Assembly (NCBI GenBank): GCA_023014335.1
Contig: JAECYW010000012.1
Coordinates: forward strand, 682,001 to 746,000
From: Galerina marginata
Taxonomy: Eukaryota > Basidiomycota > Agaricomycetes > Agaricales > Galerinaceae
Direction of reading: 5' to 3'
DNA: 64,000 nucleotides
A program made the position numbers and the translations under genes. This document shows, piece by piece, positions 37,317 through 48,368 of this stretch. Positions within the stretch are counted from its first letter, which is position 1; each line of letters begins with the position of its first letter. The notes beneath the pieces were generated by a model that was not told where the DNA came from, made no database searches, and worked only from the letters and a program-made list of their open reading frames with translations.

Positions 37317-38012
37317 ATGGCAGTGGCAAGCAAATGAACCAGAGAGCGTCACAACAGGGTGTATGTGAGTGTGAGGTTGCCGAGTTTTGATGTCGAGTAA
37401 GACAATAAACGTGTGGCAACACACTAGAGCTTCCAAGGTTTGAGTTGAGAACTTAGTGAGAAATGCGTGTTCAAGGTACTCGTATTCGAAAGACTGAAGA
37501 ACTACAGTAAATCTAACTAGTATTTATAGTATTTTAAGGATGAGTATGATGTAATCTACAAACTAACTAATAAGGAGTGTCTGACTCTAACTACTTGATA
37601 ATATCATGTTGTGGCTGCTCATGCTCTATGTGATTTAGCAAGTATTCTACATAAGGTATTTACAACATTTACCATTTTGATAATATCACGTTGAGGCACC
37701 TCGTGCTTGATGTGATTTAGAGAGTGAGTCACAAAGTTATCAAAACAATAAGTTGAGATAAGATTGTAGGGAATGTATAGATGTAAATGAGTGTGTACGG
37801 TCTGAGAGATCAGGTGATCTCTCAGTTATCTAATCAAAACTGTGCTGGCTGTGTACTGTCGTGTCCGGGACCTTACATTTGCCCTCCAGCCTTATGTAAC
37901 AAGGCTACTGTCCTCCAGAACGACTGTTGCAGCCTCTGACATCTCCTCAGTGTCATCTCCCCAGCCTTCAGCATATGGTTTGTCATTGCCAACCTCGGCT
38001 GTCGTCAAAGTG
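37317..38012. other. AT-rich spacer with short imperfect duplication
   Basis: About 700 bp with no gene. The segment TTGATAATATCATGTTG (about 37593) recurs as TTGATAATATCACGTTG at about 37678, each followed by similar text ending GATGTGATTTAG or TATGTGATTTAG, giving a diverged duplication of about 85 bp. Confidence 0.5.
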
Positions 38013-38946
38013 ACTTGGTCAGAGGCCATTGCTGCGCATGGCAAAAACAAGTTCTTACTTTCTAGGTGAGTCTGACTATAAATAAAGGTTAAATAAGTAA
38101 ATAATATGTAGTCCGCTCAAATCTGAAGCTATTGGGATGATCTTATACTCAAAAAAAGCAGAAAAATGAGGCGGTTCTAACAAGCCTAAAATCTGACCCT
38201 GATTTTTACAATTTTTTTGATACCAAGATCATAAAAATTGGCCCAGTAATGGCTGAGATACAGAAACCATGCAGGGTCACTATAGCAGTGGGAGAATTTT
38301 GAATGCTTGCGTTAGAAACCATTTCTGCCTGCTATGCAGGCCGGAAAACAAGTTCTTTTACTAAGATAGGCGTCACTCCAATCCATCACCCCTTACATAA
38401 GCAGAAAAGGTGCCACCTCGCAACTCTATCTTCTCCCACCACAAACAAATTTTGAGTAATATAAGACCGGAGGTCATTAGCTAGGAAGCATATCTACCAT
38501 TGCCAGGTTTTAAAAAATTAAAATAACTAAAAGTGAAGGAGTAGATAGCTTTTTTTTACCAGTTTTTTTTTTGACTTAAATTATGCTCCTTTTCCATTTT
38601 CGACACTCCTGGCAGAGTTTTGCAAAATAATCCTCCAACATTTGGCTGCCATTTAGGGTTAGGGTTATTACATAATGTACTATATATAGTAATCAGGGTC
38701 TTGATTTAATGGCCCACCTTGGGCTACTTATGGTAAACCCGTTGGTTGGAGCTGCATGAGGGTACTATACTGTATTTGAAGCTTGAATATCTCATTATAT
38801 ACAGCGCCTCATCCAGGTTTCAGCTTTTGAAAGTTGCCAATTTTTTTTTTCGACAAATCCCCAACTTTTGGCCGCTCTTGGCGCTTAGTAAGCTGATTAC
38901 ATAAGGTGCTGGATTAGAGTGACACCTATCTTATGTAAGAACTTGT
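38013..38946 (-). repeat. Hairpin-ended repeat, copy 3, split by a nested element
   Basis: Minus-strand copy. Plus positions 38013–38363 hold the right end and body, 38932–38946 the outer half of the terminal hairpin. The hairpin loop is interrupted by the 568-bp element at 38364–38931. Removing that element and one TA restores a normal family end. Confidence 0.85.
38364..38931. mobile_element. Nested MITE with long TIRs and TA duplication (Tc1/mariner-like)
   Basis: The ends are inverted repeats: AGATAGGCGTCACTCCAATC on the left, and AGATAGGTGTCACTCTAATC read inward from the right, with similarity continuing for about 26 bp. TA flanks both sides (38362–38363 and 38932–38933). There is no coding capacity in 568 bp. 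TIR plus TA target duplication is the signature of Tc1/mariner-type elements, so this is best read as a non-autonomous derivative. Confidence 0.8.
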
Positions 38947-39106
38947 AATGTCCAAATCTGATAATCTGCTCAGCAACTGATCAACAAACGACAGGACATC
39001 GAAAGTACCAGTTCTGACGTCATTCACAATTGAAGCTCCTTGATTGACATTGTCCATGACAACGTCTGTAGCAGTGTCAGCATGCCAGTCCTGGTGACGA
39101 CACATT

Positions 39107-39562
39107 ACAAGTTCTTACGTAGTAAAAGAACTTGTTTTCCGGCCTGCATAGCAGGCAGAAATGGTTCCTAACACAACTATTCAAAATTCTCCCACTCATA
39201 CAGTGACCCTGCATGGTTTCTGTATCTCAGCCATTACTAGGCCAATTTTGATGATCTTGGTATCAAAAAAATCGTAAAAATGAGGGCTTTTATGTGGCAT
39301 GTGTATTCAGGGATGATTAGGTCATGTGACCTATTCACACAACCCAAAAAGCGCAAATTTGTGTGAATTTACACTTAAAGCAGATTTCAGTGAGCTAGAT
39401 ATGCTAAAATGTGTTTGGTCATGTGACCAGGCCGTTTTAGGCTTAGAACCACCTCATTTTTCTGCTTTTTTTGAGTATAAGATCATCCCAATCGGTTCAG
39501 ATTTGAGTGGACTGTCCATTATTTGCTTATTTAACATTTATTTATTTAATTCCTTATTTATA
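39107..39562 (+). repeat. Hairpin-ended repeat, copy 4 (long form, right end missing)
   Basis: Complete left hairpin end and body. It carries an extra internal segment of about 150 bp (about 39287–39440, including GGTCATGTGACC) that most copies lack. The right end stops at about 39562 before the terminal GACCAAGT. Confidence 0.8.
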
Positions 39563-39871
39563 GTGTTTGGAAGTCCGGTCACAGAACTGCAAAAAGACTG
39601 TAACCGAACCGGACCCAGACCAATGAGGACCGCAAAACTTGAGGACCAATGAAGACCGTTAACTGCAGTCCGGTTAACAGTCTACCAGATTCTTGAAAAT
39701 TGGAGGACTGATGAAAAACCGGTTTTAACCAGTTCCAACTGGTTGTTCTCGCTGTAAATTTACATGTAGATAGCGCCAATTATTACCTTTCCCACGACTC
39801 TAAGGTTGTAATTTTAAACAAAAAACTGATAAAGTTGCAGTCAAATTTGTGAAATTAATCAAATTCAAATT
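39563..39871. other. Spacer with inverted CCGGTT-type motifs
   Basis: About 310 bp, no gene. Contains several short GGTCCTC/GAGGACC and CCGGTT/AACCGG words around 39575–39740, giving potential for secondary structure. Confidence 0.3.
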
Positions 39872-40064
39872 ACAAGTTCTTATGTAGTAAAAGAACTTGT
39901 TTTCCGGCCTGCATAGCAGGCAGAAATGGTTTCTAACACAATGGTTCAAAATTCTCCCACTCATACTGTGACCCTGCATGGTTTCTGTATCTCAGCCATT
40001 ACTGGGCCAATTTTTTTGATCTTGGTATCAAAAAATTCGTAAAAATCAGGGCCTCTGACCAAGT
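39872..40064 (+). repeat. Hairpin-ended repeat, copy 5 (internally deleted)
   Basis: Both family ends are present but the middle is deleted: the body stops after AAAAATCAGG and jumps to GCCTCTGACCAAGT. The 193-bp remnant shows that the two ends define the unit. Confidence 0.8.
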
Positions 40065-40152
40065 CTTGCAGCTGTTTTGGAAGTGTTTTTCCGCTCGGAA
40101 ACCTCCCTTATCACAATGACCATTAGAAGGGTTCGGGCCCATGCAGTCTATT

Positions 40153-40533
40153 ACAAGTTCTTACGTAGTAAAAGAACTTGTTTTCCGGCCTGCATAGCAG
40201 GCAGAAATGGTTTCTAATGCAATCATTCGAAATTCTCCCACTCATACAGTGACCCTGCACAGTTTTCATATCTCAGCCATTACTGGGCCAATTTTTATGA
40301 TCTTGGTATCAAAAAAATTGTAAAAATCAGGGTCAGATTTTAGGCTTGTTAGAACCGCCTCATTTTTCTGCTTTTTTTGAGTATAAGAACATCCCAATCA
40401 GTTCAGATTTGAGCGGACTACATATAATTTACTTATTCAACATGTATTTATATAATAACATCTCTCTAGGTACTGCCTCACCCCCAAGTAAGAACTTGTT
40501 TTTGCCATGCGCAGCAATGGCCTCTGACCAAGT
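40153..40533 (+). repeat. Hairpin-ended repeat, copy 6 (full length)
   Basis: Full-length copy with both ends, closely similar to the copies at 35572 and 36931. It is preceded by ATT, as are the copies starting at 39107 and 39872. Confidence 0.85.
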
Positions 40534-40957
40534 GAAAAATGCCATGGGTAAGTGTCTTGCTGTAGTTGGCAAGTTTGTATCTGACATACCCTGCAAGCCC
40601 ATTTGACCCTTGCGGCCATTGCAAAGCTGATCGCGCTGCCCCCCATCAAAGCGTCCTTCACAGTGATAGAATGAAGAACATGAGTTTGCCAAAGTTTGAT
40701 TCATGACACTAGTGACAAAGTTCTGTTGCAAAGTGGCAAAAGCCGCAAAGGCCTCGCTCAACATAGAAGCATCTAGAACATTATATTCAAGTCATTTGGT
40801 CATGTTTTGCAATGTTTGGTGTGTCTTTCATGGGTTATCCAGTCAGTTTAACACCAATTTTGCGATTTTTACTGAGTTAAGCTGGCTGTTTGCCAGATTT
40901 GGACACAATGACAGCATTGCAAAACATATGTAAATATTTGTACCTTATTCTAGATTG
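40534..40957. other. Spacer between repeats, no gene
   Basis: About 420 bp of unique sequence. A frame of about 110 codons on the minus strand runs across it and the adjacent repeat, so it is not a real gene. Confidence 0.3.
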
Positions 40958-41274
40958 GTCTGGGCAACACATTTTAGCATATCTAGCCTATTGAAATCTG
41001 TTTTAAGTGTATATTCACACAAATTTGCACTTTTTGGGTTGTGTGAACAAGTCACATGACCTAATCAACCCTGGGTACACATGCCACATGAAAGCCCTGA
41101 TTTTTACGATTTTTTTGATACCAAGATCATAAAAATTGGCCCAGTAATGGCTGAGATACAGAAACCATGTAGGGTCACTATAGCAGTGGGAGAATTTCGA
41201 ATGTTCGCGTTAGGAACCATTTCCTTCTGCTATCAAGTGTAGAAAACAAGTTCTTTTACTACGTAAGAACTTGT
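40958..41274 (-). repeat. Hairpin-ended repeat, copy 7 (long form, truncated)
   Basis: Minus-strand copy ending with the intact hairpin at 41254–41274. It contains the same extra segment as the copy at 39107, here with AATTTGTGTG/TTCACACAA text. The other end is missing. It abuts the reverse transcriptase fragment, which it appears to interrupt. Confidence 0.8.
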
Positions 41275-41276
41275 AA

Positions 41277-42246
41277 TGCCTTGGTCGAGTAGAAGCGAAC
41301 GTGCTCATGAAAGGTGAGCTTACGATCAAAGAAGAATCCCAAGTACCGCCAGAACGGCTTGGGTTTCAAGGGAGTAGCTCCGGTGTACGGGGCAAAGCCC
41401 AGATCAATCGGAGGGTTATAATCCGAGAACGACCTGTCGAAGTGATAGATCTCCGACTTGTCATGCTTGAGGACGAGGGCGAACTTAGTGAAAAGCTCGA
41501 ATATAACCTTGTAAGCTTTTCTGAGGAGCAAACAATTTGTGTTGAGCAACTTTGACTGTACAATCAGTGTACCGTCGTCGACATAGGAGAGGAGCCAGCA
41601 TGCGTCCGGGTGCAGCTCGAAGAGGCGCATAATGAGCACCAAGCACAGAGCCGACAGAACGGGAGAAAGGGCAGAACCCTGCCCTACCCCCACGTCTGCA
41701 GACCGAGGCGGAGATGTGAAGGCGTTCCACGCATTCTGCGTGTGATGCCCAACAAGATACGAGGCGAAGAATTTCACCACATTCGGTGGAAAACCAAGCC
41801 GGGAGAGAACCGCCAATAAAACATCATGATTTATCGAGGGAAAGAATTGGGCCAGATCGAACGCCAAGACGCTCGTTTTAAGTCCCCTAGCCCACCCCGC
41901 TCGCACAATGTGAGTGATGTAGAGGCCAGCATCCTCAGTGGAGCGCTGCTGAAGGCCCCCAACCTGATTTGGATGAAAAACATCATGTTTGATCGCGTCA
42001 AACTGAATGCGGTTCGAGATCATCTTCTCGATGAGTTTCCCAAGGGTATTCAACAGGACAATGGGCCTGAATGACTTGGGGGTAGCGTAGGAGGGCTTGC
42101 CCGGTTTCGGGATGATAACCGACTTGCTCTCCTTGAACGAGGAGGGCCAGTAGAAGTGCTCGAGGCACCCATTGGCGATCCGGAGGAAAGTCGCAGCAGA
42201 GCTTTTTGACTTAGAGACCAACCAGTTCAGGTGATCCCAACCAACA
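41277..42246 (-). pseudogene. Non-LTR retrotransposon reverse transcriptase fragment
   Basis: Open frame of about 320 codons encoding the central reverse transcriptase domain of a LINE-type element. Visible motifs are IPKPGKPSYATPKSFRPIVL, LAFDLAQFFPSINHDVLL, GVGQGSALSPVLSALCL, and the catalytic LLSYVDDGTLIVQS (the usual A/V-D-D). The text after it, WRYLGFFFDRKLTFHEH, is the thumb-proximal G-x-x-x-D segment. Endonuclease and RNase H regions are absent. The C-terminal side stops where a hairpin-ended repeat begins; the N-terminal side fades into a GC-rich tandem repeat. The uninterrupted frame suggests a fairly recent insertion. It is likely of the Tad/Jockey-like group, but the clade was not tested. 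Confidence 0.85.
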
Positions 42247-42254
42247 TCAGGAAA

Positions 42255-42425
42255 AACACTTTTTCCCCAAGAGGATCCCAGGACACCCGAGGACACCCCA
42301 GGGCAGGCAGGGTAGCTGGGATGGTCAAACCCCCCAGGACAGTCATAAGCGTCACCCTTTCGGGTAGCCTTTTCTTAGGACGGTCTATGAACATCCCAGG
42401 GCATCCCAGGGCATCCCAGGACGGA
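42255..42425. repeat. Short tandem CATCCCAGG-type repeats
   Basis: The words CCCAGGACACCC, GAGGACACCCC and three nearly adjacent CATCCCAGGGCAT units make up a degenerate minisatellite directly upstream of the reverse transcriptase fragment. Confidence 0.6.
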
Positions 42426-42553
42426 CTTTGGCTTATAGGTAAATCTAGTCAGGGTGTCTTAGGTTTGGCTTAAAACATAATAGGACATCATAGAATTGTG
42501 CCTTTTCATCTCAGGTTTTCTCAGGTTTGTTTATAGTGCACCGGGAATAAGGG

Positions 42554-42922
42554 ACTTGGTCAGAGGCCATTGCTGCGCATGGCAAAAACAAGTTCTTACT
42601 TTTAAGATAAGTCCGACTATAAATAAAGGTTAAATAAGTAAATAATGCATAGTCCGCTCAGTTCTGAAGCTATTGGGATGATCTTATACTCAAAAAAAGC
42701 AGAAAAATGAGGCGGATCTAACAAGCCTAAAACGGCCTGGTCACGTGACCAGGAAGGCCCTGATTTTTACGAATTTTTTGATACCAAAATCATCAAAATT
42801 GGCTGAGTAATGGCTGAGATACAGAAACCATGCAGGGTCACTGTATGAGTGGGAGAATTTCCAACCATTGCGTTAGGAATGTTTTCTGCCTGCTATGCAG
42901 GCCGGAAAACAAGTTCTTTTAC
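42554..42922 (-). repeat. Hairpin-ended repeat, copy 8 (terminal hairpin cut)
   Basis: Minus-strand copy complete at its GACCAAGT end. The other end stops in the loop of the terminal hairpin (after TTTTAC), the same place where the copy at 38013 is interrupted by a TIR element. The sequence that follows begins CACAGGGTGCAC. Confidence 0.8.
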
Positions 42923-42923
42923 A

Positions 42924-44090
42924 CAGGGTGCACAATACTCTTTTATATTATCAAATATTGAAAAGATACTAATATAGTTTCATGATAATTATCTCAACAT
43001 CATTGCTTAAATATTTGAAAAATACTTCTTATATTTTCATAATAATTTCTTGTAAAATATTGATATTAAATTGGATATAAAATTCTCACATTAAATATTG
43101 TATTTCATTAGCAAATTATATAATATAATAGCCATATAGTATTTAATATATATACTCAAAAATATTTAAGAGAATACTTGAATAATCTTTTTTAAAACAT
43201 TTATCAATTATATATTTTATTGTTTTCTAATATTATTTGACATAAAGCTGAAATATAATTGATATAGATGATTTTATTACATATGTTTTATCTTTTAATA
43301 TTATTTCACTTTTTTGGGCAAATAATATCAAGATTGTACATAGAATATTTTGAAATATAGTATAAAAATAAAAGTTGAATGATATATTTGTTGCTATTTG
43401 CCATTTTAATATTTATTGTATTTCGATATTATTTGGAATTGTATAAAAATAAAATAATTCAATTTTGTATATATAAATACCCAAAAAAAAATTGAATAAT
43501 ATTGGAAGGAGTAATCAATAAAAAATAATCATTTTATAGATAATAATAGTGAAATAAAATACAAATAAAGGTTCATTATATTATTTGCTTTTATAATACC
43601 AATAAGACTTGTATAAAATTGTATAACGTCACACATTATTATTTTTTCAAAAAATTCAAAAAACTGTAATTCTAAAAAAACACTCTTTATCAGAATTTTA
43701 TCACAATACTGATACTGGTTCTATAAATCTTACTCTCAGATATTTCTATCTTTTTTTCCAATATTTTTTTCGGTCTAATCATGATCATAAATATGAAAAA
43801 CAGCAAATAGTACAAGTATATTTTGTAGCATGCTGGTTTGGTCTCTTTTAGGAACAATAATGATAAACACATGTTTATCTTAATCATCCATTATAGAGTT
43901 TGCATCTTCCAAGTCAGAGTTAATGATAACAACAAATAGAATATTGTAATTATAAGCCACTGGAGTAGATATGATCTTATCAGTATTGCCACTTCATTGT
44001 ATGCCTCTCTCTTCTACTATAAACAAGACTATCATACCTCAAAGTTAACCAGAGCAGATTGGGTTAAAGAGTTGATATAAAGGTTTTGTG
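42924..44090. other. Very AT-rich block
   Basis: Over 1 kb with roughly 80 percent or more A+T by eye, far above the neighbours, and without reading frames. It starts with CAGGGTGCACAATA right at the cut hairpin of the preceding repeat. It could be a TIR element with an AT-rich core, AT-rich isochore DNA or inserted organelle-like DNA. No mitochondrial gene was recognised. Confidence 0.5.
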
Positions 44091-44939
44091 TAAATCAGAT
44101 CTGAACTGACTGAGTTACAGATGGATGGCTCTTGAGCGCCTTAAAATGTGGTATTTTCTATTACAGGCTGGGGTTGCAAACCTCAAGAGCAGATTGGAAA
44201 CTGCTCGGTCCGGGATACCCAGCCAATCAGGTCAGTTGCGGAAACGGCCGGAAAACCCATCAACGAATCTTGTTCTTCAACCACCACTACCGTCTCTCGC
44301 TCTCCCTCCTTTGGCTGTCCCGACCCCGAATGGTGCAATAAAACAGGCAAGTCAGTATTTATATGTATAAAAACTGTATTTCTGACCACCTAGGCTGTAT
44401 TTAAGGACTAACTACACCTCAATGACACGGTTTGATGTCGTGCACCCCTCCCTTCCTCCAGGATGTGGGCCGACTCAGGAGGGATTTGGGTAGCATTTGA
44501 GGGGCCGGTAAGATGGTTGCTGCGGGGTAGTTCTGAATACTAGCTAGACCACAATAGATAAACACTTCAATAATGAAATGAAAATCCCTACTATACATCC
44601 CCAATGGTCTCAGTCAATATTCAAATCTAACACTCTTATTTGTCTAGCAGTAATCACCCAATCAAATGTTTGACTAGTCGTCTCTGGAAGGGACAGTAAT
44701 TTTACAATACCCTGATCAAAGCCAATGATTCCTGTCAATCTCATGAACTGCCAGTGAAGGGACACGTACACAATTATAAGTGCGACGACCCAGAGAAAGG
44801 TTGTAAGCTGGGTTGAGAAATAGAATGATATTTTTGGTGTAGAGTCCCGTACTCTGTGTTAAAGTGAAAATGTCAACTAACGACGTATACTCAATAATTG
44901 GTGCATTACCAAAACGCAAGTGCTCTTAGGTTACCGAAA
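44091..44939. other. Unassigned sequence
   Basis: No gene seen. Overlapping short frames at 44125–44395 have no motif. GTCGTGCACCCC at about 44436–44447 resembles, inverted, the start of the AT-rich block, a weak hint of a second end. Confidence 0.3.
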
Positions 44940-45260
44940 CCTATCAACTAAAATAAACTCTTCAATGTCCTGGATAGTCTACAATTACCAAAATTGTCCC
45001 TGGTGAACAAGATCTTTGTTTCAAGTCTTAGAACTGTTATCTAAAGTACTCTCACTCTGATCACAAAGGTGAAATTCTTTCAAGTCAAATACTATTCAAA
45101 ATTCCTCAAAGACAAGTCAACACGTTGAAGTCACTTATAATTAGGCAGCTCGTATGAACCAACCAAATATAATTTCATGGGTGGTAAATTGCTTGTTATT
45201 GCGCTACAAACATCTACTAACTTTATACTACGCAATACTAATTTTACATGTGTTATTTTG
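44940..45260 (-). repeat. LTR piece, minus orientation
   Basis: Read on the minus strand it matches the plus-strand sequence at 49620–49900 over more than 200 bp. Shared landmarks are a TATA box (TATAAAG here, 45227–45221), ACAAGCAATTTAC, TTGACTT with GAGGAATTT, and GAATTTCACCTTTGTGATC. This order, promoter then untranslated leader, is that of a long terminal repeat and following leader. No coding part is attached. Confidence 0.65.
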
Positions 45261-46829
45261 GAGCACCGTCCTTTTACAAACCTCCGGTCCCATGCGAGTA
45301 CTTCTATCTTACTAAGTCGTGAATCAGGTTTAACTGTGCAAAAGAGGAGTTATTGGTATGCATCCCCTTTAGGTCTGAGTCCCGTAACTCCTTTATGCAA
45401 TAATACCGTCCTTTGATAGAACTGTACCATGTGGAACAGCCCATATGCTCGCTGGTTAACTTGTTTCATCAATATCTCTGGGTGCCTACAACCGAAAGGA
45501 GAAATATCTCTGTGGATTTAATAATTCCTGTCCCCGTTTGTAGAACTCCCCATTAATTCCTTATACCGGGTATCAATGTACGGTACGTTCAGCATGGTAT
45601 TCCTGTCTTATGTTCTAAGTCTCCCGCATGTTAACTTGTTCACGCACTACACTCCTTGCTAAATATAGATATGCCCCGTCAGTGAAGTCAGAGGTACCAT
45701 ACATAGCTCAAATTGGACTTATCTCTGTTCTTCGGTTCTTTCAAGGGTTCTGCAAATCTCTTCAGTAAGCACAGGAATATCCGCGACTCGTGTTCTGACT
45801 TCTTGGGCCTGCTTCCCATCTTATTCGGATTGTGCCAAGACGGCATGCGATAATAAGGCAATCACTGCATCGTTTTGGTTCACATTGAGTGCTAAAGACC
45901 CGCACTTATCTGTAGTGGGTGCTCGGGTTGGCTTGCATTCGTAGCACTGTCCATTAATGTATTCACCGTGCATTTTGTGGTACTGTAGTTATGAATAATA
46001 TTATTTTATCACAGTGTTCTGTCGCATACAATAGTTTTCTTTAGTCTATGCTCTGCGTGTACTGTCCAGGACATTCAATATACTTTGTAAAATCCAAAAA
46101 TTCAGAGCTGGACCAAGGGCCGTCCCTTCACCGGGATGCAGAAGGGAAGACCCTGGTAGAGGGAGACCCGGCTAGTACGTGCCAAATTGAGTCGTACAAC
46201 TCGATTTGTTTTCCTTGTCATCTTGTTTACCGGTTCACTCAATTCATGCAACTGCACAGGGCAATTGCAGACGATGGTCTGCAACTCCTCTGCACCAACT
46301 ACACAACCACCGAGGCCCTGTAATTGAACCACCATGCGACACAAAGCAACAATATGACTGCCAACGGCCTGACAACGTCGTCCATTTGTGACGATGTTTG
46401 TGTTGTTACTACCCATCCACTGTCGCCCAGCACCATTGTCGATGCCAGCCCACGCCGGCATCTGCATCAACAATCCGACCACAGACCAGCTGCCACTGCT
46501 TCCATCTCTCTCTCTCCCGTCTCCTACATCCCATGTCACTGACAACGACCTCCAGGGCAGCAGTGGGCAGTCGCAGCCTTGTAGGCTAGACACATACATG
46601 ACATGTAGGTAGCCTGCCAATAGTAAGGTTACAGATACGGCCTGAACAACCCACTTGGCAAGTTGCCCAAGGGTATGCATGGGACCTTTTCAAGGCTGCC
46701 TGCCAGGGGTGCTGGAAGTAGGTGGGTGCATTATTGATAGGGCGGGGACATGTCAACGCATGTCAACAATGCAGGAAACAGTGCCCAACACTGTATAATA
46801 AATAGGGTCTAATAATATTATTACATCCG
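45261..46829. other. Unassigned sequence in repeat island
   Basis: About 1.6 kb without a recognisable gene. A 192-codon minus frame at 46102–46680 has no motif and a composition unlike a protein. It may be internal sequence of a decayed retroelement. Confidence 0.3.
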
Positions 46830-47700
46830 CCTCTGCTGTTTGCGCGCCCCTCGGGGAGCGGGAATGGGTGGATTGGCGCGGATGGGTTTGGATGAGCCTC
46901 CCAATATTGGCGGGGCAGCTGTCAGACCCGTGTGAATGCTGTAAATACCATCCCCGAGGCTGCCCGAGCATGTATTTGGGCTCCCGCTCGCTGTACTGCA
47001 CAGATTTCGGTGTGGAAAAAATTGCAATAGGTTAATATGATTATTTGCTACTCGATGCCACCTTTTTGCATGCCCAACGGAAGGGATGGATTGCATCGGA
47101 TGGTTCTGGATGACATTCCCAATTTGGTTGCGCCAGCTCAGGCTTGTTTGGTTCCTGTTATTTTTAGCACAGGATGCATCAGCCGCCTCGGTTTGGCGCT
47201 CTGCATCTTATTGTAATTAGAATTCTATTTTACTCAGTATATAGTCTTAATCCCCTGGTTAATGCGAGCTCAGCCATATAATTTTTGTCTTGAAAATCGA
47301 ACGGGAAGGAATGCATGCAGTGTCATGCATCCGGATGTACCACAGGATGAGTGTTATAAATAGATTTGCTTGACTTTCATGCCACTTGGCTGGAATTTTA
47401 CCTCTATTTTTTGTGTCCCCTCAGTTTTAAGTATCTAGTCATAGTCTCCTCGTCAATACAATTCTAATGATATAATTTTTATGGCTAAAATTGAATGGGA
47501 ATGGCTACATATCTACTCACTAGTAAATTGTTTTCAGCCAAGCCATCTAAAAATAGCATTCAACAAAATCTCTCCTTCTTTTGCCATATATTGAGCTGTA
47601 CTTAGCTGTCCCCTCATTTTAATATATACAGTTGTAATCTACAACTAATTCTGCTTCCAATGATACCAATTTTATAGAAAAAGGGCCATGTTAAGACACG
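46830..47700. repeat. Diverged tandem repeats, period about 193–225 bp
   Basis: Related blocks recur. ATATAATTTTTGTCTTGAAAAT (22 nt region at 47275), ATATAATTTTTATGGCTAAA (47469) and ATACCAATTTTATAGAAAAA (47662) are spaced 193–194 bp. Upstream, GGGTGGATTGGCGCGGATGG (46865) and GGGATGGATTGCATCGGATG (47083) repeat at about 220 bp. Copies are strongly diverged. Confidence 0.55.
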
Positions 47701-48169
47701 GATACCTGATCACCTTTTAGGTAGTTGCATTTCTCCTCCTCATTTCCCTTGTAGTCTCAAAATCATTATGTATTTTATTGCTCGTAATACATACATAAGT
47801 ACAACTACATAGAAGTAAGAAAAAAAAAGACCTGGCAAGGGGTTGTCAGTTGGGATACCACCGCTGAATCGAGCACCAGCAGCTGTGCACTGCTGGTGTT
47901 GGTTCACAGAACAAGAATGCTGTCCTAAGCGGACAGTGTTCGACACCTTCAACAACAATGGGGAACAACGAAGATGGGAGGGAAAGGCGGCAGGCAATGA
48001 ACAATGATGTTTGTCACTTTGTTGCCTCCCTCCCGGTGCATGGTGCAAGTGCAAGCACTCGAAAACGAGGAGAGACAGAGCAATGGCTGGCTATGCCGCT
48101 GCCTGTTCCACTCGTCGCACGCCGCAGAGCCAAAATTGCACCAGCAGCCATTCTGGCAAATGGCTGCTG
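47701..48169. other. Unassigned sequence
   Basis: About 470 bp with no gene. Contains a short A/G run at 47820–47829 and direct CTGCTGGTG words. Nothing else seen. Confidence 0.3.
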
Positions 48170-48330
48170 TGTTAGGATTCAATCTCGTACTTACTATACC
48201 ATTTACTTACCTTCAATCTCGTACCTACATTTGTCACGTGTATCTACAAAGTAGTTACCTTGTCACGTAGTCACACACGGACTTCCTTATCTTTATCCAT
48301 CATTATCCGTCCTCGTTCCTCACCTTTACA
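48170..48330 (+). mobile_element. Short LTR, copia-type element
   Basis: Starts TGTTAGGATTC and ends CACCTTTACA, so it is bounded by TG…CA as LTRs are. It is followed directly by GGTTATGGGCCCCG, a plausible initiator-methionine-type primer binding site used by many copia elements, and then by a gag fragment. About 161 bp; no second copy was found in the window. Confidence 0.55.
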
Positions 48331-48368
48331 GGTTATGGGCCCCGTACACCACAACTAAACACTGAATT

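Noticed and set aside
41277..42246. Group II intron or telomerase-type reverse transcriptase
   Set aside because: Motif order and the G-x-x-x-D segment after Y-V-D-D fit LINE-type elements better, and no maturase or telomerase domain is present.
45055..45090. Possible 18S rRNA piece (GGTGAAATTCTT)
   Set aside because: Similarity is limited to about 12 bases; the surrounding sequence instead aligns with the LTR at 49.8 kb.
46102..46680. Open frame of 192 codons on the minus strand in the repeat island
   Set aside because: No conserved motif, odd composition rich in Gly/Val/Cys, and overlapping frames of similar length on the other strand. Most likely chance.
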